From contig NZ_CP151632.1 in the NCBI RefSeq assembly GCF_040144835.1, positions 124,001 to 188,000 on the forward strand: DNA of 64,000 nucleotides, written 5' to 3'. Each line of letters starts with the position of its first letter. The first letter of the stretch is position 1. Source of the DNA: Microbacterium sp. LWS13-1.2. Its GTDB lineage: Bacteria; Actinomycetota; Actinomycetes; Actinomycetales; Microbacteriaceae. The notes beneath the pieces were generated by a model, which was not told where the DNA came from, made no database searches, and was given only the letters and a program-made list of their open reading frames with translations. Shown piece by piece: positions 1-8,855 of the stretch. The position numbers and the translations under genes were made by a program.

Positions 1-701
1 CCGACGAGGACGCGGCGCCCCAGGATGTTGTTGCCGGCGCCGCCGATCGCGGCGCCGATGCCGAAGGGCAGCGCCTTGCCGATCCATGACGCGCCGCCGC
101 GAGCCGCGAACTGCCGGATGAACGTCGACTTGAGCCGGTCTACGAGCGGGCCCACTGCGGCGCGGGGGAGCGACTTGGTGACGAGCTCGCCCCAGTATCC
201 GGCACGGCTCGGACCGCGTCCGGCCGCCTGACCGGCCAGCTGCGCGACGAGGTCGACGCCTTCTTTGCCCAGCATGAGGGTCAGCACCAGCGCCCGCGCG
301 CGGTCGGGATCCGAGACGGGGATGCCGTGCACCTCGGTGACCGACTGGGCGAACAGGGTGGTCGCCTCGAGGAACGCCACCGTCTCGACGCCGCTTAGCG
401 CGAGGGTGACTCCCGTGCCGATGCCGGGGACGACGGCGGTCGCGCCGACCGCTGCGCCGCCGGTTGTCACGGCCGCGAGGTAGCGGCGCTCGAGGATGCG
501 GACGATGTCGGCGGGGGAGGCATCCGGATGCCGCAGGCGGATGCTGCGCAGGTGCGCGAGCACGACCGGCCGCTGGATCGACAGCACGCGGTCGAGCGCG
601 CGGACGGTGAACGGGTGCTCGTCCGACCCGGTGGGCGGCAGACCTCCCTGCCACGGCGAGTCGCCGGGCAGCGAGTGGATGCGGTGGACCTTCTCGCTCA
701 T
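1..701 (-). CDS. EcsC-like hypothetical protein (C-terminus outside window)
   Basis: Reading the minus strand from the ATG at 701 gives an uninterrupted frame to the window edge, at least 233 residues starting MSEKVHRIHSLPGDSPWQGG. A glycine/alanine-rich hydrophobic stretch (TTGGAAVGATAVVPGIGTG) follows an amphipathic HPDASPADIVRILERRY helix. The last visible part (IGAAIGGAGNNILGRRVLV) resembles the glycine-rich C-terminus of EcsC-type actinobacterial proteins. EcsC proteins have no settled biochemical role, so function is unassigned. The 3' end lies before base 1. The facing-strand frames here have no start signals or recognisable protein sequence. The family call is by resemblance only. Confidence 0.7.
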   Translation of the reverse strand, partial: MSEKVHRIHSLPGDSPWQGGLPPTGSDEHPFTVRALDRVLSIQRPVVLAHLRSIRLRHPDASPADIVRILERRYLAAVTTGGAAVGATAVVPGIGTGVTLALSGVETVAFLEATTLFAQSVTEVHGIPVSDPDRARALVLTLMLGKEGVDLVAQLAGQAAGRGPSRAGYWGELVTKSLPRAAVGPLVDRLKSTFIRQFAARGGASWIGKALPFGIGAAIGGAGNNILGRRVLV

Positions 702-764
702 CGCGCCGAGTCTATGCGCCCGGATCCGGGCGTCGGCCCGGGTTGACAGGCGAGCGCTGAGGGG

Positions 765-1457
765 TCAGACGTACAGGTTCGCGCGCTCGAGGTCTTCGGC
801 GAAGTCCACCTCGACGGCGTACAGGTCCGAGATGTCGAGCGGTTCGAGCAGCACGCCGTCCTCGGCGATCGCGAGCTCGAGGCCGCGCTCGAAGTAGTCC
901 TGGTCGTCGACACGCGTCAGGTGGCGCATGAACGCCTTCTTGTCGCGGCTCGAGACGTAGTTGATGCCCACGGCCTCGCCGATGCCGCCCTTGACGGTCT
1001 TCGAGAGCTCCTTGATGTGGCCCTCCGGCGTGACCGTGTACTTGACCTCTTCGTCGCTCACCTTCGAGGTATTGACGGTGACGAACGACTGGTCGCGCTC
1101 GATGAGCTCGATGGCACGGCCCAGGACGCGCGGGTCGAAGACGACGTCGCCGTTCATCCAGAGCACGCCTCCCTTGCCGGTCTTCGCGAGGGCGCGAAGC
1201 AGGCTCTTGGACGTGTTGGTCTGGTCGTAGCGGTCGTTGTAGACGTAGTCGACGTGAGGGAAGGCCTCGACGATGGTCTCGGCACGGTAGCCGACGACGG
1301 TGGTGATCCGGGCGTCATTGCCGAATGCCGCGCGGATGTTGTCGTGCTGCTGCTGCATGATGCTGCGGCCGTCGTTCAGCTCGGTGAGCGGTTTGGGAAG
1401 GCTGCGGCCGAGACGCGAGCCCATTCCGGCTGCGAGGATTACGGTCTGAAGGGTCAA
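765..1457 (-). CDS. NTP transferase domain protein (sugar-phosphate/phosphocholine nucleotidyltransferase type)
   Basis: A 230-residue single-domain nucleotidyltransferase. The N-terminus carries the NTP-binding signature (VILAAGMGSRLG...PKPLTEL), followed by a metal/nucleotide site (WMNGDVVFDP). This is the GT-A fold of LicC, GlmU and CTP:inositol-1-phosphate enzymes, which join an NTP to a phosphorylated sugar or alcohol for envelope polymers. The substrate cannot be told from sequence. A GTG at 1484 is also in frame, but I chose the TTG at 1457 because AGGAG lies 6 bases before it and the protein then begins at the conserved beta strand. The gene stands alone, divergent from the ABC transporter at 1653. 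Confidence 0.85.
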   Translation of the reverse strand: MTLQTVILAAGMGSRLGRSLPKPLTELNDGRSIMQQQHDNIRAAFGNDARITTVVGYRAETIVEAFPHVDYVYNDRYDQTNTSKSLLRALAKTGKGGVLWMNGDVVFDPRVLGRAIELIERDQSFVTVNTSKVSDEEVKYTVTPEGHIKELSKTVKGGIGEAVGINYVSSRDKKAFMRHLTRVDDQDYFERGLELAIAEDGVLLEPLDISDLYAVEVDFAEDLERANLYV

Positions 1458-1652
1458 AGTCTTCTCCTGAAGTACGCGATTCACTGCCGGTTCACCGGCG
1501 CGACACCCCTTCGTGCCGGGTCCATGCTATCGATGACCCCTGTGAAGGTGCAGAATGATGGGCTCCCGTTGCCGATTCGTGACATAACGCGAATGCCGCG
1601 ACGCGGCGACACGGACTGCCCCACCATCAGGACCGCTTGATACGTTGGTTGG

Positions 1653-3161
1653 GTGACAGCCTCCCTCCCGGTGCCGAATGACATCGATCCGGAAGAGCCG
1701 GACCGTCACTCCGCTGCGAGCGTGATGCGCCTCGCCGAAACGGTACCGCCGGCTCCCGACAAGCCCCGCCGCCCGCCGCGCAAGCCTCGCTCCGACAAGG
1801 ACGCCCCGCGAAAGAAGCGCGCTCCGCGCAGTGCCGAGCCGCAGCCCGATCCCGGCCCGCCGCCGCCGCTTCCGAGCGATCTGGAGCTCGCTGCGAGCGC
1901 TGCCGCCGGGATCGTCGTTCCGCCGCGCCCGCCCCTTCCGCAGGTCGCCGACGTGCCGTCGGCCGATGCCCGACCCGCCCCCGCGGCGGAGCCCGAAGCG
2001 TCGCCCCAGCCCGCTCCCGAGGCCGCGACGGCACCCTCCGAAGCGACGCAGGTCGCAACCGCGCCCGAGGTCGCCTGTTCGACCGAGTCGAGCTCCGACC
2101 CCGCGCCTCTTGCCGATTCGGTCGCGGTGGTCGAAGCTGAGCCCGTGGTCGACTCCGCACCCGTGGCCGAGCCCGCGGCTGCGGTCGAGCCCGCTCCCGA
2201 GGCAGTCTCCGAGCCTGCGCCCGCGGCGTCTGCCCCCGTGGCGATCGCCCCCGTGGCTCCCGAGCCGGTGGCCGAGCCCGAGGTCGAGCCGACACCGACG
2301 CCGCTAGCTGCGGACGCCGCGGCGGACACCACGTCTGCCGTCGACGGGGCGCCGGCCGCGGCATCCGTCCTCCTCGACACGCCGCCCCTTCCCGCGGCCG
2401 CCGGCGATGCGCTCGTCCTCCGCGGCGTCACAAAGCGCTTCGGCAGCACCCACGCGGTCGACGGCATCGACCTCACCGTCCCGGCCGGCACGTTCTACGG
2501 CCTCGTGGGGCCGAACGGAGCAGGCAAGACCACCACGCTCTCGATGATCGCCGGTCTGCTCGAACCGGATCGCGGCACGATCCACATCAGCGGAGTGGAT
2601 GCCGCGGCCAAGCCGCTGGCCGTCAAGCGACTGATGGGGGTGCTGCCGGATCGACTGCGCACGTTCGACCGGCTGACGGGGCGTCAACTCCTCTACTACT
2701 ACGGGGTGCTGCGGAAGCTGCCTCCCGCAGTCGTCGAGAGTCGCACGGCCGACCTCGCACGCGCATTCGACCTCGAGGACGCCCTCGGCCGCAGCGTGTC
2801 GGACTATTCGGCCGGCATGCTCAAGAAGGTCATGCTCGCCGGCGCACTCATCCACTCTCCGCGCCTGCTCGTCCTGGACGAGCCGTTCGAGGCCGTCGAC
2901 CCGGTCTCGAGCGCGATCATCCTCGACATCCTCTCGACGTACGTCGCCCACGGCGGCACGGTGATCCTGTCCAGCCACGGCATGGACCTCGTCGAGCGCG
3001 TCTGCACGCGTGTGGCGGTCATCGTCGCCGGCCAGGTGCTCGCCGAGGGCACCGTCGCGGAGGTGCGCGGCGAGCTGACGCTGGAGCAGCGTTTCGTCGA
3101 ACTCGCCGGAGGCCTCAGCGACGTGGAGGGTCTCGAGTGGCTGCACACGTTCTCCGACTGA
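1653..3161 (+). CDS. ABC transporter ATP-binding protein with long Pro/Ala-rich N-terminal extension
   Basis: 502 residues from a GTG. The C-terminal half is a normal ABC ATPase: Walker A GPNGAGKTT near residue 288, an atypical signature YSAGMLKK, Walker B LLVLDEPFEAVDP and a late H in LSSHGMDLVERVC. The first ~250 residues are low complexity: a basic Pro/Lys/Arg part (residues about 35-65), then Ala/Pro/Glu/Val-rich acidic sequence with repeated EPAP/PVAEP units, probably disordered. A -10 box TACGTT at 1641-1646 ends 6 bases before the GTG, suggesting a leaderless transcript. The downstream membrane gene overlaps it by 25 bases and should be its permease. The substrate is unknown; SAGM-type ATPases of this kind often serve ABC-2 exporters. 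Confidence 0.88.
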   Translation: MTASLPVPNDIDPEEPDRHSAASVMRLAETVPPAPDKPRRPPRKPRSDKDAPRKKRAPRSAEPQPDPGPPPPLPSDLELAASAAAGIVVPPRPPLPQVADVPSADARPAPAAEPEASPQPAPEAATAPSEATQVATAPEVACSTESSSDPAPLADSVAVVEAEPVVDSAPVAEPAAAVEPAPEAVSEPAPAASAPVAIAPVAPEPVAEPEVEPTPTPLAADAAADTTSAVDGAPAAASVLLDTPPLPAAAGDALVLRGVTKRFGSTHAVDGIDLTVPAGTFYGLVGPNGAGKTTTLSMIAGLLEPDRGTIHISGVDAAAKPLAVKRLMGVLPDRLRTFDRLTGRQLLYYYGVLRKLPPAVVESRTADLARAFDLEDALGRSVSDYSAGMLKKVMLAGALIHSPRLLVLDEPFEAVDPVSSAIILDILSTYVAHGGTVILSSHGMDLVERVCTRVAVIVAGQVLAEGTVAEVRGELTLEQRFVELAGGLSDVEGLEWLHTFSD

Positions 3162-4702
3162 GGATCGCACTGCTGTTCGGCGCACTCCGCGGGGACGCGG
3201 GGCACGTCGTCCGCGTGGTGGGCGCGCTGCTGCTCCTGGTCGCGGCGACGGTCGCGGCCTGCTGGGGACTCCTGACGCTGCGGGATGCCGCCACCGAGGA
3301 GGCGCTGGCCGTCACCGTCCTCGGCGGCTCGGCGGTCACCTTGGGCTTCGCGCTCGCCCCGCTCTTCGGAGCCGTCGACGATCCGCTGGATCCCCGGCGG
3401 TTCGCGCTGTTCGGTCTGCCGCGCGGCGGTCTCGCCTTCGTGCTCGCCGTCGCCGGACTCATCAGCGTGCCGATCCTGGTCCTCCTCGCCGTGGCGGTCA
3501 GCGCGGCGATCGTGTGGGCAGACCACGGCGTGCCCGTCGCCGTCGGAGTCGTGAGCGTGGTCCTCGGCGTCCTGACCTGCGCGCTGCTGGCGCGCGTGTG
3601 CATGGCGCTGGCGTCCCTGTTCCTGCGCGACCGGCGTTCGCGTGAGCTGTCGGGCGTGTTCGTGCTCGTGGTGCTCGTGGTGGTCGTCCCGGTCGGGGTG
3701 TTCCTCGCGTCGCTCGAATGGCAGGGCACCGTGCCGACACAGCTGCTCGAGGCCGTGGACGCGCTGGCGCTCACACCGCTCGGCGCCGCGTGGGCACTTC
3801 CGGGGATGGCGGCGGTCGGCGGCGATGTGTGGATGCCGGCTCTCATCGCCGTCGGGACGGTGCTCGTGCTGGCGCTGCTGTGGGCGTGGGCCGTCAGACG
3901 GCTCCTGACCACGACCGAGCGGCCCACGACCGGCCGCGCGCGCGGCGGCCTCGGATGGTTCGGCGTGGCACCGGGGACGCCCGGCGGCGCGATCGCGGCG
4001 CGCAGTCTCATGTACTGGTTCGGCGATCGCCGGTACGTGGTCAACGGCCTGGTGATCCCTTTCGCGGCGGCCATCACCGTCGTGCCGCTGCTCATCGCCG
4101 GTGTGCCGCCCGAGCTCGTGGCGCTCGTGCCGGTGCCGTTCGCCGCGCTCTTCCTCGGCTGGCTGCCGCACGACGACGTCGCGTACGACTCCACGGCGGT
4201 GTGGATGCACATCGCGAGCGGCGTGCGGGGTGTGTCGGACCGCGTCGGTCGCCTGGTGCCCGTGCTGCTCGTGGGCGTGCCGCTGCTGGCGGTGGCCATC
4301 CCGGTGGCGACCTCGCTGCACGGACGGTGGGCGGTGCTGCCGGCTCTCACCGGCGTCTGCGCCGCGCTCTTCCTGTCGGGTCTCGGCCTGTCGAGCATCT
4401 CGTCGGTCGTCGCTCCCTACGCGGTGGCGCGCCCCGGCGAGAGCCCCTTCCAGCAGCCGCAGCGCACGACCGCTGTGGGTGCGCTGGCGCAGGGCTCGGT
4501 GATGCTCGGGGCCCTGGTTCTCTCGGCGCCGGTGCTCTGGTGCGGCTGGCTCGCCCTCCATGGCGACCCGGAGGCCACCGACATGGCGCTGTGGGGCGGC
4601 CTTGCCATCGGGTTCGGCGTGCTCGTCGTCGGCGTCACCGTCGGCTCGATCGCGTTCGAGCGTCGCGGTGGACGGCTGATGGAGTTCGCCGAGTCGACCT
4701 GA
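3137..4702 (+). CDS. Integral membrane protein, probable permease of the preceding ABC ATPase
   Basis: 521 residues from a GTG lying inside the 3' end of the ATPase gene, so translation is probably coupled. The chain is dominated by hydrophobic spans (for example VVRVVGALLLLVAATVAACW, GVFVLVVLVVVVPVGVFLAS, VLVVGVTVGSIAFE), about 12 in total, with short arginine-rich loops. No ATP-binding or catalytic motif is visible. Its position and architecture match multi-spanning permease partners of actinobacterial ABC exporters. A 7-base inverted repeat (GGCCCGT at 4707, ACGGGCC at 4737) follows the stop and may act in termination, but no T-run is present. Transported substrate unknown. Confidence 0.8.
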   Translation: MAAHVLRLRIALLFGALRGDAGHVVRVVGALLLLVAATVAACWGLLTLRDAATEEALAVTVLGGSAVTLGFALAPLFGAVDDPLDPRRFALFGLPRGGLAFVLAVAGLISVPILVLLAVAVSAAIVWADHGVPVAVGVVSVVLGVLTCALLARVCMALASLFLRDRRSRELSGVFVLVVLVVVVPVGVFLASLEWQGTVPTQLLEAVDALALTPLGAAWALPGMAAVGGDVWMPALIAVGTVLVLALLWAWAVRRLLTTTERPTTGRARGGLGWFGVAPGTPGGAIAARSLMYWFGDRRYVVNGLVIPFAAAITVVPLLIAGVPPELVALVPVPFAALFLGWLPHDDVAYDSTAVWMHIASGVRGVSDRVGRLVPVLLVGVPLLAVAIPVATSLHGRWAVLPALTGVCAALFLSGLGLSSISSVVAPYAVARPGESPFQQPQRTTAVGALAQGSVMLGALVLSAPVLWCGWLALHGDPEATDMALWGGLAIGFGVLVVGVTVGSIAFERRGGRLMEFAEST

Positions 4703-4777
4703 CGCCGGCCCGTTCGACGAACTCCGAGTCGCCAGGACGGGCCCGGCGGGGGTCGGCCCCGACTACACTGGCAGACC

Positions 4778-5044
4778 ATGAGCACCCCGCTGGACAGCCC
4801 TGATCAGGGCGGCATCGCGACCCTCGATCGCGAGCTCGAAGAGCTCCTCAAAGAAGAGAACATCGAACCGGGTGACCACGAGCGCTTCTCGCATTACGTC
4901 AAGAAGGACAAGATCCTCGAATCGGCGGTCACCGGCAAGCCGGTGCGGGCACTGTGCGGCAAGAAGTGGACGCCGGGTCGCGATCCCGAGAAGTTCCCGG
5001 TCTGCCCGACCTGCAAAGAGATCTACGAGTCACTCGGCGCCTGA
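4778..5044 (+). CDS. DUF3039 family protein
   Basis: 88 residues matching the small actinobacterial DUF3039 family: acidic N-terminus (ELEELLKEENIEPGDHERFSHYV), a central KDKILESAVTGKPVRALCGKKW motif and a terminal CPTCKEIYE. Cysteines in ALCG and CPTC could bind zinc. Biochemical function is not known for the family. A -10 box TACACT at 4764-4769 ends 8 bases before the ATG, pointing to a leaderless mRNA. Its last 15 bases overlap the 3' end of the convergent pncB gene. Confidence 0.9.
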   Translation: MSTPLDSPDQGGIATLDRELEELLKEENIEPGDHERFSHYVKKDKILESAVTGKPVRALCGKKWTPGRDPEKFPVCPTCKEIYESLGA

Positions 5045-6424
5045 CGCCACAGTCGGCTGAGCGATCGCCGCGGCTGCGGACGCGTCGGCGTAGACCGTCG
5101 GGATGGCCGGGTCGGAGCGACTGAGCGCGAGAGCGCGCACCGGAAGCTCCTCGCGCACCCGGGCGTGATGTGCACGGGCGGCCTCGACGCCGGCCGTCCC
5201 TTCGAACGCGGCATCCGGTTCGCCGTCGGTCACCAGCGGAACCTGCAGCGCACGCGCCGCCGGGTGCGACGCGGCGGTGTCGAGCGCTTCGAAGCCATCC
5301 GAGACGACGATGAGCTCGCTCGTGGCCGTGCCTTCGTCCAGCGTGCGGAACGCCGCTTTGCGGCCGCCCTTCGATCCCTTGTCGGTCGAGGCCTTCGCCA
5401 CGCCGACCCACCCGCCGTCGGAGTCCTGACGCGCGACGAGCTTGTAGACCATGCCGGCGGTCGGCGTGCCGGAACCCGTCACCACCGACGTGCCCACGCC
5501 GTACGCATCGACGGGAGAGGCCGCGAGCGCGGCGATCGCGTACTCGTCGAGATCGCTGGTCACCGTGATCCGGGTGCCGGTCGCGCCCAGCTCGTCGAGC
5601 TGCGCGCGCACCTCGGCGGCCACCGTGGGCAGATCGCCCGAGTCGATGCGCACGCCGCCGAGGCCGGTGCCCGCGATCCGCACGGCCGTCTCCACACCGC
5701 GGCGGATGTCGTAGGTGTCGACGAGGAGCGTCGTGCCGACTCCCAGCGCATCGATCTGCGCGCGGAAGGCGTCCTCTTCGCTGTCGTGCAGGAGCGTCCA
5801 CGAGTGCGCGGCGGTGCCCATCGTGGGGATGCCCCAGCGGCGTCCCGCCTCGAGGTTCGAGGTCGCGGCGAACCCGACGATGTATGCCGCGCGGGCCGCG
5901 GCGACGGCCGATCTCTCGCCCGCCCGCCGGGAGCCCATCTCGGCAAGGGGCCGGTCGCCGGCGGCGACGCTCATGCGGGCGGCGGCGGTGGCGATGGCGG
6001 AGTCGTGGTTGAGCACGCTCAGTGCCAGCGTCTCGAGCACGACGGCCTCTGCGAACGTGCCCTCGACGGTGAGGATGGGGGAGCCCGGGAAGTAGAGCTC
6101 GCCCTCGCGATAGCCGGTGATCGAGCCGGTGAACCGGTAGCCCTCCAGGAATTCGAGGGTGGCGGCATCCACCACCTTCTCGTCGCGCAGGAACCGCAGT
6201 TCTTCGTGGTCGAAGCGGAAGTCGCGGATCAGCGACAGCAGCCTGCCCGTGCCGGCGACCACGCCGAACCGTCGTCCGGCCGACAGTCGCCGGCCGAACA
6301 GCTCGAAGACGCAGCGGCGCTCGGCGGTGCCGTCGCGCAGGGCCGCGTCGACCATCGTGAGCTCGTAGCGGTCGGTCAGCAGGGCGGTCGAGGCGCCCCC
6401 TCGCGAAGCGTGCCCGTGGGTCAT
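5030..6424 (-). CDS. pncB: Nicotinate phosphoribosyltransferase
   Basis: 464 residues, close to the usual family length. The enzyme makes nicotinate mononucleotide from nicotinate and PRPP with ATP, the first step of NAD salvage, in the cytoplasm. Supporting sequence: TDRYELTMVDAAL near the N-terminus, an ALSVLNHDSAIATAAARM helix, RRWGIPTMGTAAHSW, a DTYD metal/PRPP-site motif, RIDSGDL and a C-terminal STDKGSKGGRKAAFR. The minus-strand -10 box (TAGGCT, reverse complement at 6432-6437) lies 7 bases before the ATG. The gene is divergent from murI across 41 bases and its end overlaps the DUF3039 gene. Confidence 0.93.
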   Translation of the reverse strand: MTHGHASRGGASTALLTDRYELTMVDAALRDGTAERRCVFELFGRRLSAGRRFGVVAGTGRLLSLIRDFRFDHEELRFLRDEKVVDAATLEFLEGYRFTGSITGYREGELYFPGSPILTVEGTFAEAVVLETLALSVLNHDSAIATAAARMSVAAGDRPLAEMGSRRAGERSAVAAARAAYIVGFAATSNLEAGRRWGIPTMGTAAHSWTLLHDSEEDAFRAQIDALGVGTTLLVDTYDIRRGVETAVRIAGTGLGGVRIDSGDLPTVAAEVRAQLDELGATGTRITVTSDLDEYAIAALAASPVDAYGVGTSVVTGSGTPTAGMVYKLVARQDSDGGWVGVAKASTDKGSKGGRKAAFRTLDEGTATSELIVVSDGFEALDTAASHPAARALQVPLVTDGEPDAAFEGTAGVEAARAHHARVREELPVRALALSRSDPAIPTVYADASAAAAIAQPTVASGAE

Positions 6425-6465
6425 GCGGGCCAGCCTAGTGAGCGCCTGGCGTAGGCTGGGGCATC

Positions 6466-7293
6466 GTGAACGACGCGCCGATCGGAATCTTCGACTCCGG
6501 AGTCGGCGGTCTCACCGTCGCACGGGCCGTCTCGGCGCTGCTTCCCCAGGAGTCGATCCTCTACATCGGCGACACGGCGCGTTCGCCGTACGGCCCGAAG
6601 CCGATCGCGGACGTCCGCCGCTACGCGCTCGAGGTGCTCGACGAGCTGGTGGCGCAGGGCGTGAAGATGCTCGTCATCGCCTGCAACACCGCGTCGGCCG
6701 CCATGCTGCGCGACGCCCGCGAGCGGTACGACGTGCCGGTCGTCGAGGTGATCAACCCCGCGGTGCGCACCGCGATGTCGACGACCCGCAACGGCCGTGT
6801 CGGCGTCATCGGCACGGCCGGCACGATCTCGTCGGGGGCGTACCAGGACATGCTCGGCGTCAACGAGCAGCTGACGGTGTTCGCCCAGGCGTGCCCCCGT
6901 TTCGTGGAGTTCGTCGAGGCCGGCGTCACCGGCTCGCCCGAGGTGCTCGCGGTCGCCGAGGAGTACCTCGCACCGCTCCGCCACGCCGGCGTCGACACCC
7001 TCGTCCTCGGCTGCACGCACTACCCGTTCCTCGAGGGCGCGATCAGTTATGTGATGGGACCCGACGTGAGTCTCGTGTCGAGCGACACCGAGACCGCGAA
7101 GGACGTCTACCGTCAGCTGGTCTCCCGTGACCTGCTCGCGGGTTCGGATGCCGAGCCCCAGCACGTCTACGAAGCCACCGGCGCGTCCGCCGACGAGTTC
7201 CTGCGCCTCGCGCACCGGCTGATGGGCCGCGAGGTCAGCTCCGTGCGACTGGTCCAGACCGGCGCCATCGATCTGCCGACGCGCCTCGGCTGA
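6466..7293 (+). CDS. murI: Glutamate racemase
   Basis: 275 residues from a GTG. It interconverts L- and D-glutamate in the cytoplasm and supplies D-Glu for peptidoglycan. The family landmarks are present: [15 protein letters not shown] at the N-terminus, the first catalytic cysteine in VIACNTASA, and the second in [11 protein letters not shown] -10 box TAGGCT at 6452-6457 ends 8 bases upstream of the start, so the transcript is probably leaderless. Rph follows 26 bases downstream and rdgB overlaps rph, giving a murI-rph-rdgB cluster as is usual in Actinobacteria. Confidence 0.95.
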   Translation: MNDAPIGIFDSGVGGLTVARAVSALLPQESILYIGDTARSPYGPKPIADVRRYALEVLDELVAQGVKMLVIACNTASAAMLRDARERYDVPVVEVINPAVRTAMSTTRNGRVGVIGTAGTISSGAYQDMLGVNEQLTVFAQACPRFVEFVEAGVTGSPEVLAVAEEYLAPLRHAGVDTLVLGCTHYPFLEGAISYVMGPDVSLVSSDTETAKDVYRQLVSRDLLAGSDAEPQHVYEATGASADEFLRLAHRLMGREVSSVRLVQTGAIDLPTRLG

Positions 7294-7319
7294 GGCATCC
7301 GTACCTTCAGAGGAGAGAA

Positions 7320-8075
7320 ATGACCGATATCACCCGTGCCGACGGCCGCACCATCGACCAGCTGCGTCCCATCACGATCGAGCGGGGCTGGTCGAGCCAG
7401 GCCGAGGGTTCGGCGCTCATCTCGTTCGGGAACACGAAGGTGCTCTGCACAGCGTCGTTCACGAACGGCGTGCCGCGATGGCTCAACGGCAAGGGCAAGG
7501 GCTGGATCACCGCCGAGTACGCGATGCTGCCGCGCGCCACGAACGACCGCAACGACCGCGAGAGCGTCAAGGGCAAGATCGGCGGCCGCACCCACGAGAT
7601 CTCCCGGCTGATCGGCCGCGCTCTCCGCGCCGTCGTCGACACGAAGGCACTCGGTGAGAACACCATCGTCATCGACTGCGACGTCCTGCAGGCCGACGGC
7701 GGAACGCGCACGGCCGCGATCACCGGCGCGTACGTGGCGCTCGCCGACGCCATCGAGTGGGGCCGCCGCAAGAAGTTCATCGGCCAGAAGTCGCAGGTGC
7801 TCTTCGACTCGGTGTCGGCCGTGTCGGTCGGCATCATCGACGGCGAGCCGATGCTGGACCTGGCGTACGTCGAGGATGTCCGTGCCGAGACCGACATGAA
7901 CATCGTGGTGACCGGCCGCGGACTGTTCGTCGAGGTGCAGGGCACCGCCGAGGGTGCGCCGTTCGACAAGCGGGAGCTCGACGCCCTCCTCGAACTCGGC
8001 GTCAACGGCTGCGCGGATCTGCGCACCCACCAGCTCGCCGCGCTCGGCGAGGGAACGGCCGAGGGCGCGGCGTGA
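7320..8075 (+). CDS. rph: Ribonuclease PH
   Basis: 251 residues, the standard length. It is a phosphate-dependent 3'-5' exoribonuclease that trims tRNA 3' ends. The N-terminus has [19 protein letters not shown]. The phosphate/RNA-binding region is clear in [20 protein letters not shown] followed by [10 protein letters not shown] and [16 protein letters not shown]. The start has a good ribosome binding site (GGAGAG 5 bases before the ATG). The stop overlaps the GTG of rdgB (GTGA), so the two are likely translationally coupled. Confidence 0.96.
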   Translation: MTDITRADGRTIDQLRPITIERGWSSQAEGSALISFGNTKVLCTASFTNGVPRWLNGKGKGWITAEYAMLPRATNDRNDRESVKGKIGGRTHEISRLIGRALRAVVDTKALGENTIVIDCDVLQADGGTRTAAITGAYVALADAIEWGRRKKFIGQKSQVLFDSVSAVSVGIIDGEPMLDLAYVEDVRAETDMNIVVTGRGLFVEVQGTAEGAPFDKRELDALLELGVNGCADLRTHQLAALGEGTAEGAA

Positions 8076-8761
8076 CCGCTCACCCCGACGACATGGCGGA
8101 GGCGATCGCCGAGGTGGAGGCGGAGACGGCTGCCGCGGGTACCGACGTCGCCGGAGCCGTGAACCAGATCGTGCTCGCGACCCACAACCGTCACAAGGTC
8201 GAGGAGTTCCAGGCGATCGTGGCGGCCACGCGCCCGGACCTCGTCGTGGTCGCCTACGACGGCCCCGAGCCGGTCGAGGACGGCGTCACCTTCGCCGAGA
8301 ACGCGCTCATCAAGGCCCGCGCGGCGGCCGAGCACACCGGCCTTCCCGCGCTCGCGGACGATTCCGGCATCTGCGTCGACGTGCTCGGCGGTGCGCCCGG
8401 CGTGTTCTCCGCCTACTGGGCAGGGCACGCGAAGGATGCCGCGGCGAACCTCAACCTGCTGCTGGACCAGCTCTCCGACATCCCGGATCCGCACCGCACG
8501 GCGCAGTTCGTCTCGACGATCGCGTTCGTCGTGCCCGGCGACGCGTCACGCGAGAGCGTCGTGGAGGGCGTATGGCCCGGACGCCTCGCCACGGCGGCAT
8601 CGGGTGAGGGCGGCTTCGGCTACGACCCGATCTTCATCCCGGACGGCCAGGGGGCCGACACCGAGCGGACCGTCGGCGAGTGGACTTCGCTCGAGAAGAA
8701 CACCGCATCCCACCGCGCACGCGCGTTCGCGGCGCTCGCACCGCTGCTCGCGGAGCTGTGA
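8072..8761 (+). CDS. rdgB: RdgB/HAM1 family non-canonical purine NTP pyrophosphatase
   Basis: It hydrolyses dITP/XTP to the monophosphates and so keeps deaminated purines out of DNA and RNA. Hallmarks: [14 protein letters not shown] (the TxNxxK motif), [36 protein letters not shown] and [13 protein letters not shown] start it at the GTG at 8072 because it overlaps the rph stop (GTGA), giving 229 residues. The conserved domain begins only at residue 31, and a GTG at 8159 would give the usual 200-residue form; the first ~29 residues are an acidic Ala/Glu-rich tail. The exact start is therefore uncertain, the function is not. Confidence 0.93.
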   Translation: MTAHPDDMAEAIAEVEAETAAAGTDVAGAVNQIVLATHNRHKVEEFQAIVAATRPDLVVVAYDGPEPVEDGVTFAENALIKARAAAEHTGLPALADDSGICVDVLGGAPGVFSAYWAGHAKDAAANLNLLLDQLSDIPDPHRTAQFVSTIAFVVPGDASRESVVEGVWPGRLATAASGEGGFGYDPIFIPDGQGADTERTVGEWTSLEKNTASHRARAFAALAPLLAEL

Positions 8762-8783
8762 GCCGCGCCAGGGCGGGCTGCGA

Positions 8784-8806
8784 TTGAGAATCACGATCAT
8801 TCCCGA
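8784..8806. promoter_or_regulatory. Putative Fur/Zur-family operator upstream of the CDF transporter
   Basis: A 23-base imperfect palindrome centred on 8795 whose 15-base part at 8785-8799 matches the Fur-family 7-1-7 consensus (TGATAATnATTATCA) at 11 of 14 positions; a second overlapping half-site pair ends in ATCATTC. It sits just upstream of the -10-like TAGCCT (8844-8849) of the CDF gene. Zur or Fur control is inferred, not shown. Confidence 0.5.
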
Positions 8807-8855
8807 CTAGCCGGAACGGCGGCCGGCGGCGGCCGCTCGGGCTTAGCCTGGGCGC

